Assembly: GCA_043743785.1 (NCBI GenBank)
Contig: JAYTVW010000088.1
Location: forward strand, 11,762 to 75,761
Source of the DNA: JAQTNA01 sp043743785
GTDB lineage: Bacteria > Pseudomonadota > Gammaproteobacteria > Burkholderiales > Rhodocyclaceae
DNA length: 64,000 nt
Direction of reading: 5' to 3'
Shown one piece after another: positions 52,486-59,362 of the stretch. The translations under genes were made by a program, and so were the position numbers. Within the stretch, counting starts at the first letter, position 1. Each line of letters starts with the position of its first letter. Under the pieces are notes generated by a model that saw nothing but the letters and a program-made list of their open reading frames with translations, was not told the DNA's origin and made no database searches.

Positions 52486-53301
52486 TTATGCTATCTGCAG
52501 GGGCTCGATGGCCAGCACGTTGTGCTCGCCCTGGGCGTTGTCGGTCAGCCGGATGTGGGTCGGCTTCTTCGCCAGGCGCTCGGGTAGGCCCTGCTCAAAA
52601 GTTCGGTACACCCCCGCCACCGAGACCAGTTCGGCCTCGAAGCTGGTGGTGAAAATGCGTGCCTCGGTGTTGCCCCGGGCACCCGCCAGGGCGCGTCCCC
52701 GCAAGGGCGCATACACGTGGATGCTGCCGTCGGCGATGACTTCGGCTCCGGCGCTGACCATGGCCAGTACCACCAGGTCGCAACCGCGGGCATACACCTG
52801 CTGGCCGGAGCGTAGGGGCCGGTCCACCACCATGGTGGGCGTGGCCGCCGCCGGTTCGGCCGACGTGGCGGCGCTTGTGGCCGCTGCCGGGGCTGCTTCG
52901 GCGGGCGGTGGCACCGGCGTCGCTTCAGGCTCCGGTGCGGCGGGGGCTGCCGGTGCCGGGCGGGCCGGCGTTTCGTTTTCGGAGATGACGGCGAGGCCGG
53001 CGGCTCGGGCGGAAGGTGCCAGGGCAAGGCCCACGCGGGCCGCCATCGGGGACAGCTTGTGACTTTCCAGCAAGGCCTTGATGCGGCCCCAGTCCACTTC
53101 CGCCGGTTGCGGATCGCAAGGCGTCAAGTCGATCACCGTGGCATCGCCGGAGAAGAAGTCCGGCGTGCGGCCCAGCATGCGCGTGAGGGTCGCCGCCAGG
53201 GTATCCGGATCGACGCTCTTCAGCAGGGCGGAGACGACGGAGAGGGTGGTTCCCTTGAACTCGATGGGCTCCGGGGAGCCGGCCTTGGAGTTGCCGCGCA
53301 T
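52486..53301 (-). CDS. minC: Septum formation inhibitor MinC
   Basis: A 271-residue FtsZ inhibitor. The N domain begins EPIEFKGTTLSVVSALL and the C-terminal beta-helix reads RSGQQVYARGCDLVVLAMVSAGAEVIADGSIHVYAPLRGRALAG in outline, the MinD-binding part. A long Ala/Pro-rich linker (~130-185) joins them and is longer than in E. coli. I chose ATG 53301 because the domain starts there. The frame stays open far upstream, and ATG 53361 is the other option. Confidence 0.95.
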   Translation of the reverse strand: MRGNSKAGSPEPIEFKGTTLSVVSALLKSVDPDTLAATLTRMLGRTPDFFSGDATVIDLTPCDPQPAEVDWGRIKALLESHKLSPMAARVGLALAPSARAAGLAVISENETPARPAPAAPAAPEPEATPVPPPAEAAPAAATSAATSAEPAAATPTMVVDRPLRSGQQVYARGCDLVVLAMVSAGAEVIADGSIHVYAPLRGRALAGARGNTEARIFTTSFEAELVSVAGVYRTFEQGLPERLAKKPTHIRLTDNAQGEHNVLAIEPLQIA

Positions 53302-53547
53302 GATCTTCGCCGAAAAAAGGGCGAAGTCTAAATGCCACGGGCACTTAGGGCAAGGACTCATGGCGGTTTTCCGCTGCCGGAGGACTTCTTTGACAGTGTG
53401 TTTTTCAGGTATGTTCAAGTTTTCGGGCTGTTCGCCGATACCTGTTGCCATGCGCACGCTCCTCATGGGGAGAGCACACCCTGTCCGAACCGCGTCGAGG
53501 ACGTGTAGCATGCGCGAAACGACGGAATACGAAAACGGGAAACCATC

Positions 53548-54393
53548 ATGAATCGCATAATGCGCGCAGCCGTGGGCCTGCTGCTTGGACTTTTCTTTGG
53601 TATGTTCGCCGCCCCGCTGTGGGCACAGACGGCGAAAGCCTCTTTCAGCATCGGCGTGGCGCCCCACACCAGCGCAAGGGTCATCCTGGAGATGTACCAG
53701 CCCCTGCGCGCCCACTTGGAGAAATCCCTGGGCATGCCGGTGGAAATCCTCACCGCCCCGGATTTCACGGAATTTGCCCGACGCGCCGTCAATCAGGAAT
53801 ACGACCTGGCCATTACCACCGGCCACCAGGCCCGTTTGCTGCAAACCGATGCGCGCTATACGCCGCTCCTGACCTACAAGGCCGATTTCAAGGCCGTGGC
53901 CATCGTTGTTGCCAAGGGCAAGGTGCAAAAGCTCGCCGATCTCAAGGGCGCCAAGGCTCTGGGTCTTTCCCCCACCTCCCTGGTGACCCTGTGGGGCCAG
54001 CATTGGTTGAAGAATTCGGGTCTGTCGGATGTGCCAGTTACCTACGTCAGCGCTGCCGACAGCGTGGCCCAGTTGCTGCTGGCGGGGGACGCCAGCGTCG
54101 GATTCATGTCCTTGGCGAATTTCCAGAAGCTGACGCCGGACGTGCAGGCAGGTCTCTCCATTCTGGCGGAAAGCCCCGCCATGGCCGGCCGGGTCTATGT
54201 TCTCAACAGCCGTCGCGCCGCCCTCCGGGGCAAACTGGATGCTGCCCTGACCGCCTTCGCTGAATCCGCGGAAGGCAAGGCCTATTTTGACAAGAACAAG
54301 CTGGAGGGCTACAGGAAGCTCAAGCCCAAGGAACTGGATGCCATGGACACCTTCGCCGCCGAAGTGCGCCAGACCCTGAAACAAGCCAAATAG
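53548..54393 (+). CDS. PhnD-like periplasmic binding protein
   Basis: A 281-residue secreted protein with a signal peptide (cleavage near PLWAQ). The body is a PhnD/TauA-like type II binding fold: FSIGVAPHTSARVILEMYQPLRAHLEKS, then FTEFARRAVNQEYDLAITTGHQ and SLVTLWGQHW. No ABC permease or ATPase gene follows. A hybrid kinase with an extracytoplasmic domain is encoded downstream instead. The protein is therefore more likely a signal receptor for phosphonate- or phosphate-like ligands than part of a transporter. Confidence 0.88.
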   Translation: MNRIMRAAVGLLLGLFFGMFAAPLWAQTAKASFSIGVAPHTSARVILEMYQPLRAHLEKSLGMPVEILTAPDFTEFARRAVNQEYDLAITTGHQARLLQTDARYTPLLTYKADFKAVAIVVAKGKVQKLADLKGAKALGLSPTSLVTLWGQHWLKNSGLSDVPVTYVSAADSVAQLLLAGDASVGFMSLANFQKLTPDVQAGLSILAESPAMAGRVYVLNSRRAALRGKLDAALTAFAESAEGKAYFDKNKLEGYRKLKPKELDAMDTFAAEVRQTLKQAK

Positions 54394-54406
54394 ACTGGAA
54401 GAACCC

Positions 54407-54540
54407 TTGAACCGCAGAGGCGCAGAGGCGCAGAGAATACAGGTGCCGTGGGAGCGTCGCCACAGGCCTGAAGAATCGCGGCGAGGGTGCTGCTCCAACA
54501 AGGTTTTTCCCTCCGCGCCCCTACGCCTCTGCGGTTCAAA
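54407..54540. repeat. Dispersed inverted-repeat element, copy E
   Basis: Left arm TTGAACCGCAGAGGCGCAGA (54407 onward) and right arm (54511-54540) with CTACGCCTCTGCGGTTCAAA. This copy has the CCGCAGAGG subtype in place of the CGCCGAGG of copies A-D. It lies between the PhnD-like gene and its kinase. Confidence 0.88.
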
Positions 54541-54579
54541 CTGCTTTTTCAATTCCTTCCCAAGCAGCGGATTTGCAAC

Positions 54580-56868
54580 ATGAAATTTCAGTGGCCCTGG
54601 CGCTCCGTGAGGGGCCGGCTGTTGCTGGCCGCCATCCTGGTGGAAGCGACCATGCTCACCCTGCTGGTTACCAACAGTCTGCGCCTGCTCTCCGACCACA
54701 TGACGGAGCAGGCCCGCAGCCACGCCGAGCAAATGGCCCCCGTGCTCAACGCCGCCCTGGTGGCCCCCATGGCCCAGCGGGACTATGCCACGGTGCAGGC
54801 CATCCTGGACGAGAGCCGGGTGGTGCAGGGCATTGACTACCTGGCCATGCTGGATACCGCCAACAAGCTGGTGGCGGTGAGTGGCTGGAAGCGGGAGCAG
54901 CCCCTGCCACCACCGGACAAGGCATTCCGGCTCTTTGGTAATGGCGATACGCCGCGCTACGACGTGGTGACCCCCGTGAGTCTGGCGGGGCAGAAGCTCG
55001 GCACCCTGCATTTCGGCCTCAACTTATCCCGCATCCTGGCGGCCCATCGCCAGTTGCTCAATCAGGGGGCCCTCATCGCCCTGGGCGAACTGGTGCTCTC
55101 TGCCGGCCTCTTGGCGCTCCTGGGGTTCTGGTTGACCCGGCACCTTAGCGCCCTCACCCGGGCCAGCGAAGCAGTGGCCGGCGGCAACCTGACGCCTGCG
55201 CCGGTGGCCGAGGGGGACGACGACGTGGGGCGGCTTGGGGCCGCCTTCAATGCCATGTCCCGGGCGGTGTCCGAACGGGTGCGGGAACTCACCGAGGCCC
55301 GGGACAGCCAGGGGCGGCTCGCCGCCGAGGTGGAGGCCGAACATGCCCGCATGCTCTCCCTGCTGTCCGCCATGGACATCGGCGTGCTTTTCGTTGATGT
55401 GGAAGGCAGCATCATTTACGCCAACCCGGCCTTCGGGGCAATCTGGAACATTGACGCGGCCTTGCCCTTGCGCGGTGCAGCCATGGAGGACATTCCGGCG
55501 CGGGTTGGTGCGGCCTTTCGCGATGTCCAGGCCTGGGGCAAGCTCCTGGCGGGTGGCGACAACCCGAGCGAAGTCAGCCGCATGGACGGACGCATCGTCA
55601 CCCGCCGCCAGCAGGCCGTGAATAATCCCGGGGGCCAGGCTATTGGGCGCCTGTGGCTGTTCGAGGATGTCACCGAGGATCGCCTGGGTGCCCAGCAACT
55701 GCTGGCGGCCAAGGAGGCGGCGGAGGCGGGCAGCCGCGCCAAGGCGGCTTTCCTCGCCACCATGAGCCACGAGATCCGCACACCCATGAATGGCATCCTG
55801 GGTATGACGGAGCTGGTGCTCGCCACCCGGCTGGACGAGGAACAGCAGGAATACCTGGGCTGGGTCAAATCCTCCGCCCAGAGTCTCCTGACCGTCCTCA
55901 ACGACATCCTGGATTTCTCCAAGATCGACGCCGGCCGCCTGGAACTTGAACGCGCGCCATTTGCCCTGGCGGACTTGCTGGATGAAATTGTCGGCCTGTA
56001 CAAGAGCGGGGCCGAGGCCAAGGGCATTGGTCTGCTGTGGCAAGCGGAAGGCCCTCTGCCCGACAAGGTAGAGGGCGATACCGTGCGTTTGCGCCAGGTG
56101 CTTACCAACCTGGTGTCGAACGCCATCAAGTTTACCCAAGAAGGCCAGGTCTCCATCCTGGTGTCGCCCGGACCGGCGGCCCCGCATGACGGACCCGGGC
56201 GGATTCGCCTGTGCTTCGCCGTGGTGGATACGGGCCTGGGCATTCCGGCGGACAAGCTGACCCACATCTTTTCACCCTTCGCCCAGGCGGATGATTCCAT
56301 TACCCGTCGTTTCGGCGGCACGGGCCTGGGCCTGGCTATCGCCAGCCGGCTGGCGGAACTCATGGGTGGCAGCCTCTCCGTGAGCAGCGCCCTCGGCCAG
56401 GGCAGCACCTTCCGTTTCATCCTGCCCCTGTATCGAGAGCGGGACCGCCTTGTCGCGGCGCCAGCTCCGGCAACGCCGGTCGCCGGCAATGGCGGACTGC
56501 ATGTGCTGGTGGTGGAAGATACTCCCGTGAACCAGGTGTTGTGTCGTGCCATCCTGGTGAAGGCGGGGCACCGGGTAAGCCTGGCGAATGACGGCGCCCA
56601 GGCCCTGGAAATTCTCGAAAAAGAACACTTTGACTTCGTGCTCATGGACATGCAGATGCCTGTCATGGACGGTTTGGAAGCCACCCGGCGCATTCGTGCC
56701 CGGGAGGCCCAGAGCGGCGGCCATATCCCGGTGGTGGCCCTCACCGCCAATGCCATGGACAAAGACCGGCTGCGCTGCCTGGAAGCCGGCATGGACGACT
56801 TCATCGCCAAACCCTTCCGCGCCGACCTGGTGCTGGCTACCATCGCCCGCCTCACAAAAGCGGAATAA
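54580..56868 (+). CDS. Hybrid sensor histidine kinase (HAMP, PAS, REC)
   Basis: A 762-residue membrane kinase. Helices at about 10-32 and 160-182 enclose a ~125-residue periplasmic region. HAMP, a PAS region (~265-380), HisKA (H in MSHEIRTPMNGILG), HATPase_c (DTGLGIPA, GTGLGLAIA) and a receiver (FVLMDMQMPVMDG) follow. ATG 54580 is used because an earlier frame would translate repeat copy E. Pairing with the PhnD-like gene suggests that the binding protein docks on its periplasmic region. No HPt or output regulator is adjacent. Confidence 0.9.
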   Translation: MKFQWPWRSVRGRLLLAAILVEATMLTLLVTNSLRLLSDHMTEQARSHAEQMAPVLNAALVAPMAQRDYATVQAILDESRVVQGIDYLAMLDTANKLVAVSGWKREQPLPPPDKAFRLFGNGDTPRYDVVTPVSLAGQKLGTLHFGLNLSRILAAHRQLLNQGALIALGELVLSAGLLALLGFWLTRHLSALTRASEAVAGGNLTPAPVAEGDDDVGRLGAAFNAMSRAVSERVRELTEARDSQGRLAAEVEAEHARMLSLLSAMDIGVLFVDVEGSIIYANPAFGAIWNIDAALPLRGAAMEDIPARVGAAFRDVQAWGKLLAGGDNPSEVSRMDGRIVTRRQQAVNNPGGQAIGRLWLFEDVTEDRLGAQQLLAAKEAAEAGSRAKAAFLATMSHEIRTPMNGILGMTELVLATRLDEEQQEYLGWVKSSAQSLLTVLNDILDFSKIDAGRLELERAPFALADLLDEIVGLYKSGAEAKGIGLLWQAEGPLPDKVEGDTVRLRQVLTNLVSNAIKFTQEGQVSILVSPGPAAPHDGPGRIRLCFAVVDTGLGIPADKLTHIFSPFAQADDSITRRFGGTGLGLAIASRLAELMGGSLSVSSALGQGSTFRFILPLYRERDRLVAAPAPATPVAGNGGLHVLVVEDTPVNQVLCRAILVKAGHRVSLANDGAQALEILEKEHFDFVLMDMQMPVMDGLEATRRIRAREAQSGGHIPVVALTANAMDKDRLRCLEAGMDDFIAKPFRADLVLATIARLTKAE

Positions 56869-56988
56869 AACGCCGGGGTGCCGGGGCGCCGAGGATAAAC
56901 AAGAACGTATTTGCTTCACCCTGCTGGTGAGACACAGGTAGTTCCATTCCTTTGTTTTCTCGGCGCCTCTGCGCCTCGGCGTTTCAAT
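56866..56988. repeat. Dispersed inverted-repeat element, copy F
   Basis: Left arm TAAAACGCCGGGGTGCCGGG starts in the kinase stop codon. The right arm (56959-56988) has CTCTGCGCCTCGGCGTTTCA and is the best match to the consensus. It lies between the kinase and yaaA. Confidence 0.88.
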
Positions 56989-57037
56989 TTGGCTTTTTCA
57001 AGGATAATTGGCCGCTGCTTTCCCTCCGTCGCCCGCC

Positions 57038-57811
57038 ATGATCCTTGTTCTCTCCCCGGCCAAGAGCCTGGACTTCGAAACGCCGCCCTGTGTTGCCACT
57101 TTCAGCCAGCCCGAATTCCTGGCGCGGGCCGCGCCGCTCATGGATCGCCTGCGGGAACTGGCGCCACATCAGTTGGCGACGCTCATGGGCATCAGCGACA
57201 AGCTCTCGGTGCTGAATGCCGGCCGCAACGCCGAATGGGCACCGCCCTTCACACCGGACAACGCCAAGCAGGCCGTACTGGCCTTCGATGGCGACGTGTA
57301 CGACGGCCTGGCGGCCCCGTCCATGAGCGCCGCAGACCTGGCCTTCGCCCAGGGGCGGTTGCGCATTCTCTCCGGGCTTTACGGCCTCCTGAAGCCCCTG
57401 GACCTGATCCAGCCCTATCGCCTGGAGATGGGCACCCGGCTTGCCAACCCGGCCGGCAGGGATCTGTATGCGTACTGGGGCGACGGCCTGGCCCGGGCAT
57501 TGAATGCGCAGCTGGACGCGGATACCCGTCCGGCCCTGGTGAACCTGGCCTCCGAGGAATATTTCAAGGCCGTGGACGCCCGGCGCATCCGCCACAAAGT
57601 CATCCAGCCGGTATTCGAGGACTGGAAGAACGGCCGCTACAAGATCATCAGCTTCTACGCCAAGCGCGCCCGGGGCCTCATGGCCCGCTATGCCATCACC
57701 CGGCGCCTCAACGACCCGGAAGCCCTCAAGGACTTCGATCTGGACGGCTACGCCTATGTCCCGGAAGCTTCCGATGACGCCACCTGGATGTTCCGGCGGC
57801 GGCTGGGATGA
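57038..57811 (+). CDS. yaaA: Peroxide stress protein YaaA
   Basis: A 257-residue protein of the UPF0246 family that limits iron-driven damage during peroxide stress in E. coli. It begins MILVLSPAKSLDF and has LYGLLKPLDLIQPYRLEMG and KIISFYAKRARGLMARY, all family hallmarks. It starts after repeat copy F. Its stop overlaps an in-frame ATG of the next gene (57808). Confidence 0.95.
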   Translation: MILVLSPAKSLDFETPPCVATFSQPEFLARAAPLMDRLRELAPHQLATLMGISDKLSVLNAGRNAEWAPPFTPDNAKQAVLAFDGDVYDGLAAPSMSAADLAFAQGRLRILSGLYGLLKPLDLIQPYRLEMGTRLANPAGRDLYAYWGDGLARALNAQLDADTRPALVNLASEEYFKAVDARRIRHKVIQPVFEDWKNGRYKIISFYAKRARGLMARYAITRRLNDPEALKDFDLDGYAYVPEASDDATWMFRRRLG

Positions 57812-57819
57812 GGGAACCC

Positions 57820-58944
57820 ATGAAAATCAGTGCGAATTTCGATTCCGGCGCCATCGTGTATGTGGGCCAATCCGTCACGCCGCAGGGCGCCCGCCTCATC
57901 GACCTGAACATCCGGGCCGATTCCCACGCGGATTTCACCCAGTGGTTCCATTTCCGCCTGCAGGGCGTGGCGGGGCAGGACTGCGTAATGCGACTGCTCA
58001 ACGCTGGCATGTGCACCTTCCCGGACTGGCGCGGCTACACCGCCATGGCCTCCTACGACCGCAAGTCCTGGTTTCGCGTGCCTACGGATTTCGACGGACA
58101 GGTGCTCGTAATCCGCCACAGGCCGGAACGGGATTCGGTGTATTACGCCTATTTCGAGCCCTATTCCCGGGAGCGCCACCTGGATTTTCTGGGCCGTTGC
58201 GGGGAATCGCCCCGGGTCCGGGTGTCCGACCTGGGCAGTAGCGTGGAGGGCCGGGACCTGAACCTGGTCACTGTGGGGCAACCCGGCCCGGGCAAGTCCG
58301 CCATCTGGGTCATCGCCCGCCAGCATCCGGGGGAAAGCATGACCGAATGGTTTGTGGAGGGCATGCTGGAGCGCCTGCTGGACGGGCAGGACCCGACGGC
58401 ACGGCGCTTGTTGGAAAAGACCGTGTTTTACGTGGTGCCCAACATCAACCCGGACGGCAGCGTGCACGGCAACCTGCGCTCCAATGCCGCCGGCGCCAAC
58501 CTCAACCGGGAGTGGATGGCGCCGAGCATGGAAAGGAGTCCGGAAGTCTTCCTGGTGCGCCGGAAGATGGAAGAAACCGGCGTGGATATGTTTCTCGATG
58601 TGCATGGCGACGAGAGCCTGCCTTGGGTCTTCATTTCCGGTTGCGAAATGATCCCGGACTTCAGCGCCGAACAGGCCCGCCGCCAACAGGCCTTCTCCGA
58701 CGCCCTGATGCGGGCCAGTCCGGATTTCCAGGACGTACACGGCTACCCGGCGGACAAATACAGCACCGAAGCCCTCACCCTGGCGTCCAAGTATGTGGCC
58801 CATACCTGGCGCTGCCTGTCTGTTACCCTGGAGATGCCCTTCAAGGACAACGCCTATCTCCCGGACCCGGAATTCGGCTGGAACGGGGAAAAGAGCCGCA
58901 AGCTCGGGGCAGCAGTGCTGCAGGCCATGCTGGCGAGCGTTTAG
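57820..58944 (+). CDS. M14-family zinc carboxypeptidase
   Basis: A 374-residue enzyme of the cytosolic carboxypeptidase (CCP-like) group. An N-terminal beta domain (to ~115) precedes the catalytic domain. Zinc ligands are H169 and E172 in RQHPGES, with a later histidine in DVHGDE; the catalytic E lies in TLEMPFKDN. ATG 57820 has an AGGGA site. ATG 57808, overlapping the yaaA stop, would add four residues. Likely substrates are peptide C termini, but which is unknown. Confidence 0.9.
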   Translation: MKISANFDSGAIVYVGQSVTPQGARLIDLNIRADSHADFTQWFHFRLQGVAGQDCVMRLLNAGMCTFPDWRGYTAMASYDRKSWFRVPTDFDGQVLVIRHRPERDSVYYAYFEPYSRERHLDFLGRCGESPRVRVSDLGSSVEGRDLNLVTVGQPGPGKSAIWVIARQHPGESMTEWFVEGMLERLLDGQDPTARRLLEKTVFYVVPNINPDGSVHGNLRSNAAGANLNREWMAPSMERSPEVFLVRRKMEETGVDMFLDVHGDESLPWVFISGCEMIPDFSAEQARRQQAFSDALMRASPDFQDVHGYPADKYSTEALTLASKYVAHTWRCLSVTLEMPFKDNAYLPDPEFGWNGEKSRKLGAAVLQAMLASV

Positions 58945-58950
58945 TGCGGA

Positions 58951-59340
58951 TTACGCCACATCCCCATCCACATAAAACCACTGTCCGTCTTCCTTGACGA
59001 AGCGGCTGGTTTCCTGCATGCGCTGGGCGCGGCCACCCACCTTGTAGCGGGCGACGAATTCGACGCTGGCGTGACTGTCGTCCTGCTGCGCGAAATGCTT
59101 TACATCAAGGCCCAGCCATTTGGGTGAGACTTCCGCCGCCAGGCCCAGGCCGGCGGGGCGGGTTGACGGGTGCCAGGTAGCCAGCAGGTAAGGCTCGTTC
59201 CCCAGCGTGTAGGCCGTGTAGCGGGAGCGCATGAGGGTTTCAGGGTCAGGCGCGGCCAGACCTGGGAGGTAGCGTCCGCAGCAACTTGCGTAGGTCTTGC
59301 CCCGGCCGCAAGGGCAGGGTTCCAGCGGCGTCTTTGCCAT
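58951..59340 (-). CDS. YchJ family SEC-C protein
   Basis: A 129-residue UPF0225/YchJ protein. The N-terminal SEC-C type zinc site is PCPCGRGKTYASCCG and the body has YTAYTLGNEPYLLATWHPSTRP, typical of the family. The gene converges on the M14 carboxypeptidase with six bases between them. Immediately before its ATG on the coding strand is a run of 11 C's and no recognisable ribosome site. Confidence 0.9.
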   Translation of the reverse strand: MAKTPLEPCPCGRGKTYASCCGRYLPGLAAPDPETLMRSRYTAYTLGNEPYLLATWHPSTRPAGLGLAAEVSPKWLGLDVKHFAQQDDSHASVEFVARYKVGGRAQRMQETSRFVKEDGQWFYVDGDVA

Positions 59341-59349
59341 GGCGTGTGT

Positions 59350-59360
59350 GGGGGGGGGGG
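59350..59360. repeat. 11-base poly-G/poly-C tract
   Basis: A homopolymer of 11 G's on the plus strand lies in the 22-base gap between ychJ and the GGDEF/EAL gene, about 10 bases upstream of the ychJ start. Runs of this length are prone to slippage. Confidence 0.8.
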
Positions 59361-59362
59361 CG

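Noticed and set aside
52486..55011. Very long minus-strand frame making minC over 840 codons
   Set aside because: The part beyond 53301 overlaps the PhnD-like gene on the other strand and has no MinC homology; MinC starts at its normal N-terminal domain.
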